Below the pieces are notes generated by a model. That model saw nothing but the letters and a program-made list of their open reading frames with translations. It searched no databases and was not told the origin of the DNA. Below, piece after piece: positions 1 to 5,793 of a DNA stretch of 7,810 bases (the first letter of the stretch is position 1; each line of letters begins with the position of its first letter). Source of the DNA: Dokdonella_A sp035263065 (lineage in GTDB: Bacteria > Pseudomonadota > Gammaproteobacteria > Xanthomonadales > Rhodanobacteraceae); contig DATFRS010000142.1 in the NCBI GenBank assembly GCA_035263065.1, forward strand, positions 1 through 7,810. The letters are read 5' to 3'. The position numbers were made by a program, and so were the translations under genes.

Positions 1-86
1 ACGATCGGGCCGACGACTTCGACCCAGAGGTCGACCGGACCGCACTCGCTCGAAACGTCGGCGGGCGGAGCACTATCGAGAATCAT
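1..86 (-). CDS. Possible N-terminal fragment of an unidentified protein, cut by the left edge
   Basis: Reading leftward from an ATG at 86-84, the frame stays open for 28 codons to the window edge, giving a protein beginning MILDSAPPADVSSECGPVDL and continuing WVEVVGPI. After the first few codons nearly every third base is G or C, as in the other genes here. An in-frame TAG lies 13 codons upstream, so this ATG is the only usual start. The Shine-Dalgarno signal is poor (only AGG, 9 bases upstream). No family is recognised. Two plus-strand frames are also open over the same bases (to 126 and to about 155) and have similar base composition, so the end of a plus-strand gene is a real alternative. 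Weak call. Confidence 0.3.
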   Translation of the reverse strand, partial: MILDSAPPADVSSECGPVDLWVEVVGPI

Positions 87-279
87 CGGGAACAGCCTGA
101 TTGCGAGCCAGGTTGCGGGAGGCTAGCCGCGAGCACCTGAACGCAGAGGCGCTGGAACCGGGAAAAACACCGAGTTTCGTAGATGCGTCGCACGTGTACA
201 GCGTGCGTTCGCCCTCGGCGACCTCAGCAGTCGGCAGCGCGAACGTTCAGGGACCCGAACAGTCCGAGCGGTTCCCGGA
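87..279. other. Intergenic gap downstream of the amidohydrolase gene
   Basis: No convincing gene is seen in these 193 bases. They hold a small hairpin at 189-207 (CGCACG, 7-base loop, CGTGCG), and a weaker pairing of 250-255 with 270-276 (one bulged T) just beyond the amidohydrolase stop. Neither has a T-tract directly behind it on the minus strand, though a run of five T (minus strand) lies roughly 20 bases past the first hairpin. These might help end amidohydrolase transcription, but a standard intrinsic terminator cannot be claimed. A promoter for the possible left-edge gene would also have to lie here; none was recognised. Confidence 0.4.
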
Positions 280-1566
280 TTATTTCGCGACAGAAGGTTG
301 ACGATAGACGACGCCGTCCTTCATCACGAACGTCGGCCGCTGCAGCGCCGTGATCGAGATGCTCGGATCGCCATCGAAGCCTGCGATGTCGGCGCGAAGC
401 CCCGGCGCGATGCGGCCGAACGTCTTCGACTGACGAAGGATCGACGCCGCGACATCGGTCGCCGCGTGCAGCGCCTGCGGCGGCGTCATGCCGTACCTGA
501 CCATCCAGTCGAGCTCGCGCCAGTTCTCGCCGTGCGGGAACACGCCGACGTCGCTGCCGTTGCCGATCGTGACGCCGGCCTTCAGCGCCGCGCGGAATGC
601 CTGCTCCGATTCACGCATGCGCGGCGTCGGCGTGCCGCCGGGCTGGTACTTGCCGGAGTACTCGCCGATCGCGATGACCGCCGTCAGCGTCGGCACGTAG
701 ACGGCATGGCGCTGCTTCATCAGCCGGAACGTCGCTTCGGTGGCGCCGTCGCCGTGCTCGATCGAATCGACGCCCGCCTCGACCGCCATGCGTACGCCGG
801 CGTCGCTGCCCGCGTGCGCCGCGACCGGCCGGCCGATCTGGTGCGCGGTGTCGACGATCGCCTTCATCTCGGCAGCCGAGAGCGTCGGCAGCGTCTCGCC
901 GTCGATGCCGACGCGATAGTCGGCGTAGAGCTTGATCCAGTCCGCGCCGCGCGCCGCCTGCTCGCGCACGGCGCGGATCGCGGCATCGACGCCGCTGATC
1001 GCCTCCGCGCCTTGCGGCAGCTCGAGATCGGGCCGGAACCCGCTCGGGCCGGGTCCGTAGCTCGCGCTCGCGACGATCGCGCGCGTCGCGACGAAGAGCC
1101 GTGGACCCGGAATCAGCCCTTCGTCGATCGCCCGCTTGATCGAGACGTCCGCATAACCTGCGCCTTCGGTGCCGAGATCGCGCAGCGTCGTGAAACCGGC
1201 GAGCAAAGTGGCGCGGGCATGCTCGGCGCCGACCAGCGTGCGGTAGTCCTGCGGCTCCTTCAGCACCTGATCGTTCCACGGCGTCTCGTTGTACGGATGC
1301 AGGAGGAGATGCGAATGGAGGTCGATGAGGCCCGGCGTCAGCGTCGCGCCGGGAAGCTCGATGCGCTCGGCGTCCGGCGGAACCGTCAACGTCGCGGCCG
1401 GGCCGGCGTAGGCGATCGCGCCATCGTGGACCAGCACGGCCCAACCGGTCCGCGCAGCGTCGTCGTTCGCGGTCCAGACACGCGCGGGAAACAGCGCGAA
1501 ATCCGCCGCGAATGCCGGCGAGCACAGCAGCAGGAGCAACGTCGGGAAGATTCGATCAATGCGCAC
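280..1566 (-). CDS. Exported metal-dependent amidohydrolase, imidazolonepropionase/prolidase-like
   Basis: The predicted product is a 428-residue TIM-barrel hydrolase of the amidohydrolase superfamily, the group that includes imidazolonepropionase-like enzymes and Zn-dependent Xaa-Pro or Xaa-Lys/Arg peptidases. Metal ligands are all visible: HSH at 84-86 after the TPGLIDLHSH strand, a likely carboxylated Lys212 in WIKLY, His251 in AAHAG, His271 in SIEHGD, and Asp339 in NGSDVG. Residues 22-80 and the C-terminal end form the usual flanking beta-sandwich. A signal peptide is clear at 1-20 (a run of five Leu, then SPAFA before ADF); Cys15 does not sit in a lipobox, so cleavage by signal peptidase I and a periplasmic location are likely. 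The start chosen is GTG at 1566, because GAAGGA lies 6 bases upstream and the signal peptide follows at once. The open frame extends far upstream but that part is a shadow of the oppositely oriented genes. Length is normal. The substrate (dipeptide, cyclic amide or other) cannot be told. It is transcribed divergently from the molybdoenzyme operon, with no obvious functional link. Confidence 0.9.
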   Translation of the reverse strand: MRIDRIFPTLLLLLCSPAFAADFALFPARVWTANDDAARTGWAVLVHDGAIAYAGPAATLTVPPDAERIELPGATLTPGLIDLHSHLLLHPYNETPWNDQVLKEPQDYRTLVGAEHARATLLAGFTTLRDLGTEGAGYADVSIKRAIDEGLIPGPRLFVATRAIVASASYGPGPSGFRPDLELPQGAEAISGVDAAIRAVREQAARGADWIKLYADYRVGIDGETLPTLSAAEMKAIVDTAHQIGRPVAAHAGSDAGVRMAVEAGVDSIEHGDGATEATFRLMKQRHAVYVPTLTAVIAIGEYSGKYQPGGTPTPRMRESEQAFRAALKAGVTIGNGSDVGVFPHGENWRELDWMVRYGMTPPQALHAATDVAASILRQSKTFGRIAPGLRADIAGFDGDPSISITALQRPTFVMKDGVVYRQPSVAK

Positions 1567-1572
1567 GCGCAA

Positions 1573-1578
1573 TCCTTC
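1573..1578 (-). promoter_or_regulatory. Shine-Dalgarno site fixing the GTG start of the amidohydrolase
   Basis: On the minus strand GAAGGA lies 6 bases before GTG (1566-1564). It overlaps nothing else and rules out the TTG at 1572-1570, which follows it directly with no spacing. This is what decides the unusual GTG start. Confidence 0.65.
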
Positions 1579-1634
1579 GATGACATCGTTCCGCCCGGCG
1601 GGACCCGATACGCAAACGGGGGCTTTTCGCGGGG

Positions 1635-1664
1635 ACGCTAGACGCGCACACTGTCGCGCGTCAA
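1635..1664 (-). promoter_or_regulatory. Candidate sigma70-type promoter of the amidohydrolase gene
   Basis: Minus strand: TTGACG (1664-1659) matches the -35 consensus at five of six bases. After 18 bases comes TAGCGT (1640-1635), which matches the -10 at T, A and final T only. Transcription would begin near 1628, leaving a leader of about 60 bases before the GTG. The strong -35 and weak -10 would suit an activated or repressed promoter. Inference from consensus matching only. Confidence 0.4.
1641..1662. promoter_or_regulatory. Inverted repeat in the divergent control region, possible operator
   Basis: GACGCGC (1641-1647) and GCGCGTC (1656-1662) are perfect 7-bp arms around the 8-base spacer ACACTGTC. 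The repeat fills the spacer between the predicted -35 and -10 of the amidohydrolase promoter and touches the -35. That is a common site for a dimeric regulator, and it could also affect the divergent plus-strand operon. The regulator is not in the window. High-GC DNA makes short GC-rich palindromes fairly common, so chance is possible. Confidence 0.35.
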
Positions 1665-1696
1665 GCCGCACGACGAAACCGCATCCACGGCCGTTT

Positions 1697-1721
1697 CCAC
1701 TGCGCGATGCGAGCGCAGCGG
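1697..1721 (+). other. Hairpin in the leader of the molybdoenzyme operon
   Basis: CTGCGC (1700-1705) and GCGCAG (1713-1718) pair around a 7-base loop. The stem continues past one A/C mismatch with 1697-1698 pairing 1720-1721. It lies about 30 bases before the iorA-like ATG and would be in the mRNA if transcription starts upstream. No known riboswitch is recognised, and it may be chance. No convincing plus-strand promoter was found in 1567-1749. Confidence 0.2.
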
Positions 1722-1737
1722 ATGCCCTCCCCGCATC

Positions 1738-1743
1738 GAGGTG
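1738..1743 (+). promoter_or_regulatory. Shine-Dalgarno site of the [2Fe-2S] subunit gene
   Basis: GAGGTG lies 6 bases before ATG 1750. It includes an in-frame GTG (1741), which would otherwise be a start three codons upstream. Because that GTG is part of the ribosome site itself, ATG 1750 is preferred. Confidence 0.6.
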
Positions 1744-1749
1744 TCGCGC

Positions 1750-2205
1750 ATGATCACGCTCAACGTCAACGACCAGGGGCACGATGTCGACGTGCCGCCC
1801 GACATGCCGCTCCTCTGGGTCCTGCGCGACGTGCTCGCGATGACCGGCACCAAGTTCGGCTGCGGCATCGCGCAGTGCGGCGCGTGCACCGTGCATCTCG
1901 ACGGCACGCCGGTGCGCTCGTGCCTGCTGCCGGTCGGCTCGATCGGCGCACGCAAGATCACGACGATCGAAGGCGTCGGCGCGACGCCGACCGGCGCCAA
2001 GGTGCAGAAGGCCTGGCTCGATCTCGAAGTGATCCAGTGCGGCTACTGCCAGTCGGGCCAGATCATGTCGGCGGCCGCGCTGCTCGCGACGAAGCCGAAG
2101 CCCGACGACGCCGACATCGACGCCGCGATGGCCGGCAACATCTGCCGCTGCGGCACCTACGTGCGCATTCGCGAAGCGATCAAGAAAGCTGCGGAGGCCG
2201 CATGA
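1750..2205 (+). CDS. iorA: [2Fe-2S] subunit of a molybdenum hydroxylase (isoquinoline 1-oxidoreductase alpha type)
   Basis: A 151-residue small subunit of the xanthine-oxidase family that passes electrons from the Mo site through two [2Fe-2S] clusters. Residues 1-75 form the plant-ferredoxin domain with ligands Cys38, Cys43, Cys46 and Cys58 (CGIAQCGAC then C). Residues 76-151 form the helical second-cluster domain with Cys97 and Cys100 (QCGYC) and Cys132 and Cys134 (ICRC). All eight ligands are present and the length is typical of IorA. It has no signal peptide; in this family the small subunit is thought to be carried out by the Tat signal on its large partner. Its stop overlaps the next gene's start (ATGA), so the two are translationally coupled. 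The symbol denotes family membership; the natural substrate could equally be an aldehyde, nicotinate or another N-heterocycle. Confidence 0.93.
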   Translation: MITLNVNDQGHDVDVPPDMPLLWVLRDVLAMTGTKFGCGIAQCGACTVHLDGTPVRSCLLPVGSIGARKITTIEGVGATPTGAKVQKAWLDLEVIQCGYCQSGQIMSAAALLATKPKPDDADIDAAMAGNICRCGTYVRIREAIKKAAEAA

Positions 2206-4385
2206 AACCCGAAGCATTCGCCGGTTCCGCCGCGCTGCCTTCGCCGTCGCGCCGCACGTTCATCGGCGCGGGCCTCGCCGCCGGCGGCGCGCTGCTGCTC
2301 GGTTTCCGCATGCGGAGCGCCGACGCGGCGGGCGAAGCCGCGGCGTCGCCGTTCGCGCCCGACGCGTTCGTCCGCATGGACCGCAGCGGCACGGTCACGC
2401 TGATCATTCCGCAGGTCGAGATGGGCCAGGGCACGTATACGTCGCTCTCGATGATCCTCGCCGAGGAGCTCGACGTCGACTGGAACGCGGTCAAGGTCGA
2501 TCACGCGCCGCCGAGCGACGCACTCTACGGCAACCCGACGTTCAAGGAGCAGATGACCGGCAACTCGAACTCGATCCGTGCGTTCTGGATGCCGCTGCGC
2601 AAGACCGCGGCGACCGCGCGCGCGATGCTGGTCGCCGCGGCCGCGAAACGCTGGAAGGTCGACCCCTCGACCTGCACGACCGGCGACAGCCAGGTGCTGC
2701 ACGCGGCGAGCAACCGCAAGCTCGCGTACGGCGACCTGCTGGCCGACGCGAGCCATGTCGAAGCGCCGAAGGATCCGCCGCTCAAGGCCGTCGCCGACTT
2801 CAAGCTGATCGGCAAGCCGCTGAAACGGCTCGACACGCCGGACAAAACGGACGGCAAGGCGATGTACGGCATCGATGCGATGCCGCAAGGCCTCAAGTTC
2901 GCGACGCTGCGCGCCTGCCCCGTGTTCGGCGGCAAGGTCGGCCACGTCGACGACAGCCGCGCCAGACAGGTGCCCGGCGTGCGCCAGATCGTCGTGCTCG
3001 ACGATCTCGTCGCGGTCGTCGGCGATCACATGTGGGCGGCGAAGCAAGGCCTCGACACGCTCGACGTCACCTGGAACGAAGGCGAGCACGCGAACGTCAC
3101 GACCGAGGCGGTCTGGAGGAAGATCCGCGCCGCGAGCGAGAAGGACGGCCTCGTCGCCAAGAGCGAAGGCGACTTCGCCAAGGGCATCGGCGAAGGCGAG
3201 AAGATGGACGCCGCGTACGAGATGCCGTTCCTCGCGCACGCGACGATGGAACCGCTCAACTGCACCGCGCACGTCAAGCCGGATTCGTGCGAAGTCTGGG
3301 TCGGCTCGCAGGTGCTCGCGCGCGCGCAGAAGGCGTGCGCGAAGATCACCGGGCTTCCGCTCGAGAAGGTCGTCGTGCACAACCACCTGCTCGGCGGCGG
3401 CTTCGGGCGCCGGCTGGAAACCGACTATGTCGAGAAGGCCGTGCGCATCGCGCAGAAGGTCGACGGCCCGGTCAAGGTCGTCTACACGCGCGAGGAAGAC
3501 ATCCGCCAGGACATCTACCGGCCGGTCTATCGCGACGTCATGTCGGCGAGCCTTGCCAACGGCCGCGTCGTGGCGTGGAAGCATCGCGTCACGGGCTCGT
3601 CGATCATGGCGCGCTTCCTGCCGCCGCTGTTCGAGATGACGAAACACATCGACATCGACGGCGTCGACAGCGCCGTCGACGTGCCGTACGACATCCCGAA
3701 CCTGCGCATCGAGTTCATGCGCGACGAGCCGCCCGGCGTCCCGACCGGCTTCTGGCGCGGCGTCGGCCCGAACAACAACGTGTTCGCCGTCGAAAGCTTC
3801 ATCGACGAGCTCGCGAAGAAGATCGGCAAGGATCCGGTCGAGTTCCGCCGCGGCATGCTCGGCAAGAATCCGCGCCTGCTCGCGGCGGTGAACCTCGCCG
3901 CCGAAAAATCCGGCTGGGGCTCGCCGCTGCCGGCGCGCGTCGGGCGCGGCATCTGCGCGCAGGGTGCGTTCGCGAGCTTCATCGCGACCGTCATCGAAGC
4001 CGAGGTCGGCGACGACGGCGGCGTGAAGCTCCGCCGCGTCGTCTGCGCGGTCGACACCGGCATCCCGGTCAACCCCGACACGATCGTCGCGCAGCTCCAG
4101 GGCGGCCTCGTGTTCGGCCTTTCCGCTGCGCTGTGGGGGGAGATCACGCTCGACAAGGGCCGCGTGCAGCAGGGCAACTTCAACGACTATCGCGTGCTCC
4201 GCATCGACGAGGTGCCGAACATCGAAGTGCACGTGATCCCGAGCGGCGAGGCGCCCGGCGGCATCGGCGAGACCGGCACGACGGCCGGACCACCCGCGCT
4301 GCGCAACGCGATCTACGCCGCGACCGGCATCGCGCTGCGCCGCATGCCGGTCGATCGCGCGCTGCTGGCGAGGAAGACGTCATGA
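2202..4385 (+). CDS. iorB: Molybdopterin catalytic subunit of a xanthine-oxidase family dehydrogenase (isoquinoline 1-oxidoreductase beta type)
   Basis: This 727-residue protein is the substrate-oxidising subunit. It starts with a twin-arginine signal: SRRTFIG with Arg17-Arg18, then a hydrophobic stretch (about 21-35) and an Ala-rich cleavage region near 43, indicating folded export to the periplasm. The Mo-binding body shows VEMGQGTYT, the LLGGGFGRR loop (GGGFGRR at 398-404), GFWRGVGPNNN, and the C-terminal GGIGETGTTAGPP in which Glu690 is the expected catalytic base. The family usually carries molybdopterin cytosine dinucleotide. No FAD subunit gene is present, which agrees with cytochrome rather than NAD as acceptor. 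Start ATG 2202 has GGAGG 4 bases upstream inside the preceding gene and overlaps its stop by 4 bases; it overlaps the cytochrome gene start in the same way. Length is within the family range and no key motif is missing. Cofactor assembly genes (XdhC- or MobA-like) are not in this window. Confidence 0.93.
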   Translation: MKPEAFAGSAALPSPSRRTFIGAGLAAGGALLLGFRMRSADAAGEAAASPFAPDAFVRMDRSGTVTLIIPQVEMGQGTYTSLSMILAEELDVDWNAVKVDHAPPSDALYGNPTFKEQMTGNSNSIRAFWMPLRKTAATARAMLVAAAAKRWKVDPSTCTTGDSQVLHAASNRKLAYGDLLADASHVEAPKDPPLKAVADFKLIGKPLKRLDTPDKTDGKAMYGIDAMPQGLKFATLRACPVFGGKVGHVDDSRARQVPGVRQIVVLDDLVAVVGDHMWAAKQGLDTLDVTWNEGEHANVTTEAVWRKIRAASEKDGLVAKSEGDFAKGIGEGEKMDAAYEMPFLAHATMEPLNCTAHVKPDSCEVWVGSQVLARAQKACAKITGLPLEKVVVHNHLLGGGFGRRLETDYVEKAVRIAQKVDGPVKVVYTREEDIRQDIYRPVYRDVMSASLANGRVVAWKHRVTGSSIMARFLPPLFEMTKHIDIDGVDSAVDVPYDIPNLRIEFMRDEPPGVPTGFWRGVGPNNNVFAVESFIDELAKKIGKDPVEFRRGMLGKNPRLLAAVNLAAEKSGWGSPLPARVGRGICAQGAFASFIATVIEAEVGDDGGVKLRRVVCAVDTGIPVNPDTIVAQLQGGLVFGLSAALWGEITLDKGRVQQGNFNDYRVLRIDEVPNIEVHVIPSGEAPGGIGETGTTAGPPALRNAIYAATGIALRRMPVDRALLARKTS

Positions 4386-5743
4386 GAAAGAAGCGCTCTT
4401 CGCTTGGGCGGCGCCTCGGCCTTCTCGTCCTCATCGTCGCGATCGTCGGTATCGGCGTGCTCGCGTACTACGGCACGCGCCCGGGCGCCTTCGCGTTCGC
4501 GGGCGGCAACCGCGTGCCGCTCGATCAGTACCCGCAGGGTCAGCCGACCGGCATACCGGCCGACTTCAGGGAAACCGATCCCATCGCGCGCGGCCGCTAT
4601 CTCGCCGACGCCGCGGACTGCCGCTCGTGCCACACGACCGACGGCGGCGCCGCATTCGCCGGCGGCCGGCCGTTCAAGCTGCCGTTCGGCACGCTCTACA
4701 CGACGAACATCACGCCCGACAAGACGACCGGCATCGGCGGCCTCAGCGACGCGCAATTCATCGACGCGGTCCGCAACGGCATAGGCCCGCGCGGCGGCCG
4801 CCTCTATCCCGCGATGCCTTACGCGTCGTACGCCTACATGACCGACGCCGACGTGCTCGCGATCAAGGCGTATCTCTTTTCGCTGGCGCCGGTCGAGAAG
4901 AAACGACCCGAGAACACGCTGAAGTTCCCGTACGACCAGCGCTGGCTGATGGCGATCTGGTCCGGCCTCTTCAAGCCCGGCGAGGTGTTCAAGCCGGTCG
5001 CCGACAAGAGCCCCGAATGGAATCGCGGCGCGTATCTCGTCGAGGCGATGGCGCATTGCGGCGACTGCCACACGCCGCGCAATCAGCTGCAGGCGTTGAA
5101 CAACGCGAAGAAGTTCGCCGGCGGCGAAGCCGAAGGCTGGGTCGCGTACAACATCACGAGCGACAAGGCCTCCGGCGTCGGCGGCTGGAGCGACGCCGAG
5201 CTCGCACAGTATCTCTCGACCGGTCACGCGCAGGGCCGCGGCACGGGCTCGGGGCCGATGGGCGAAGCGATCGCGCTGAGCTTCTCGAAGATGACCGCGA
5301 GCGACATCCGCGCGATGGTCGCGTACCTGCGCACCGTGCCGGCGATCGCGACGCCGGAGCTGCCGGCGCCGAAGGATGCGCCGGCACCGGCCGATCCGAA
5401 GCAGGGCGTCGTCGTCGCGAGCGCGGACCTGCGCGGCCAGCACGTCTTCGCCGGCGCCTGCGCCGGTTGCCACGGCTGGACCGGCACGAGTCCGCTGTCC
5501 TCGCGCGCGACGCTGACCGGCACGCGCGCGATCAACGATCCGAGCGCGAAGAACGTCGCGCAGATCGTGCTCGGCGGCTCCAGGCATCCCGAGCCCGGCG
5601 CCGGGCTCGAGATGCCTTCGTTCGGCGCGGCCTACACGAACGACGAGATCGCCGCCGTCGCCAACTACGTGACCGGCCGCTTCGGCGCACAGGCGTCGGC
5701 GATCACGGCGGCGGACGTGCAGAAGATGCGCGAGATGCAGTAA
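4382..5743 (+). CDS. Membrane-anchored three-haem cytochrome c, electron acceptor subunit
   Basis: This 453-residue protein has an N-terminal signal-anchor (basic MRKKR, then a hydrophobic segment about 11-30) and three cytochrome c domains. Haem sites are CRSCH at 80-84, CGDCH at 226-230 and CAGCH at 360-364. Likely axial Met ligands are Met145 (YPAMPY), Met293 (GPMGE) and Met411 (EMPSF). The layout matches the cytochrome subunit of membrane-bound alcohol and aldehyde dehydrogenases of acetic acid bacteria and the cytochrome part of nicotinate hydroxylase. Here it would take electrons from the Fe-S subunit and pass them to quinone or a terminal oxidase. The ATG overlaps the previous stop (ATGA) and has GAGGAAG just upstream; a much longer open frame in this register begins inside the previous gene but lacks protein-like content there. 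Its TAA is followed by no recognisable terminator before lexA, 48 bases on. Confidence 0.93.
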   Translation: MRKKRSSLGRRLGLLVLIVAIVGIGVLAYYGTRPGAFAFAGGNRVPLDQYPQGQPTGIPADFRETDPIARGRYLADAADCRSCHTTDGGAAFAGGRPFKLPFGTLYTTNITPDKTTGIGGLSDAQFIDAVRNGIGPRGGRLYPAMPYASYAYMTDADVLAIKAYLFSLAPVEKKRPENTLKFPYDQRWLMAIWSGLFKPGEVFKPVADKSPEWNRGAYLVEAMAHCGDCHTPRNQLQALNNAKKFAGGEAEGWVAYNITSDKASGVGGWSDAELAQYLSTGHAQGRGTGSGPMGEAIALSFSKMTASDIRAMVAYLRTVPAIATPELPAPKDAPAPADPKQGVVVASADLRGQHVFAGACAGCHGWTGTSPLSSRATLTGTRAINDPSAKNVAQIVLGGSRHPEPGAGLEMPSFGAAYTNDEIAAVANYVTGRFGAQASAITAADVQKMREMQ

Positions 5744-5755
5744 CGCAAAAACCGC

Positions 5756-5784
5756 TTGCACCGGGCGTCGGAGATACGTACATT
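5756..5784 (+). promoter_or_regulatory. Candidate lexA-imu operon promoter
   Basis: TTGCAC (5756-5761, three of six matches to the -35) is followed after exactly 17 bases by TACATT (5779-5784, four of six matches to the -10). Transcription would start about 7 bases on, at 5791-5792, which is the first base of the lexA ATG. The -10 lies inside the palindrome 5774-5793, so a bound repressor would block polymerase directly. The hexamers are weak; placement and spacing are the support. Confidence 0.45.
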
Positions 5785-5793
5785 AGTACGTAT
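5774..5793. promoter_or_regulatory. LexA operator (LexA2-type SOS box), GTAC-N4-GTAC
   Basis: ATACGTAC (5774-5781) and GTACGTAT (5786-5793) are perfect 8-bp inverted arms around ATTA. The core GTAC-N4-GTAC fits the GTAC-N4-GTGC motif reported for the second LexA of Pseudomonas putida, which heads the same lexA-imuA-imuB-dnaE2 gene set. It is unlike the E. coli CTGT-N8-ACAG box. It overlaps the predicted -10 and the first two bases of the lexA ATG, so autoregulation of the operon is expected. No second copy with this spacing was noticed in the window. Confidence 0.75.

Noticed and set aside
196..206. GTAC-AGC-GTGC as a second LexA2 box
   Set aside because: The spacer is 3 bases rather than 4, and it lies downstream of the amidohydrolase gene with no promoter recognised beside it; it is part of a small hairpin.
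189..207. CGCACG/CGTGCG hairpin as an intrinsic terminator
   Set aside because: Only 6 bp and no T-tract directly after it on either strand; left as a note in the intergenic entry.
101..301. Plus-strand open frame of 66 codons
   Set aside because: Starts with TTG without a ribosome site, shows no protein-like pattern, and overlaps the end of the amidohydrolase gene.
1552..1566. Amidohydrolase as a lipoprotein, from Cys15 after a Leu run
   Set aside because: The residue before Cys is Leu rather than Gly, Ala or Ser, so it is not a lipobox; the SPAFA-A site fits signal peptidase I.
298..1641. Long plus-strand open frame opposite the amidohydrolase gene
   Set aside because: Its product is an Arg/Ala/Asp-rich low-complexity string typical of the antisense of a high-GC gene; the minus-strand gene has all catalytic motifs.
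1567..2217. N-terminal extension of the amidohydrolase frame to give 645 residues
   Set aside because: The extension runs antisense to the Fe-S subunit gene and would bury the signal peptide; GTG 1566 has a good Shine-Dalgarno site.
2157..4232. Minus-strand 691-codon open frame
   Set aside because: Antisense shadow of the molybdopterin subunit gene, rich in Arg, Asp and Val with no recognisable motif.
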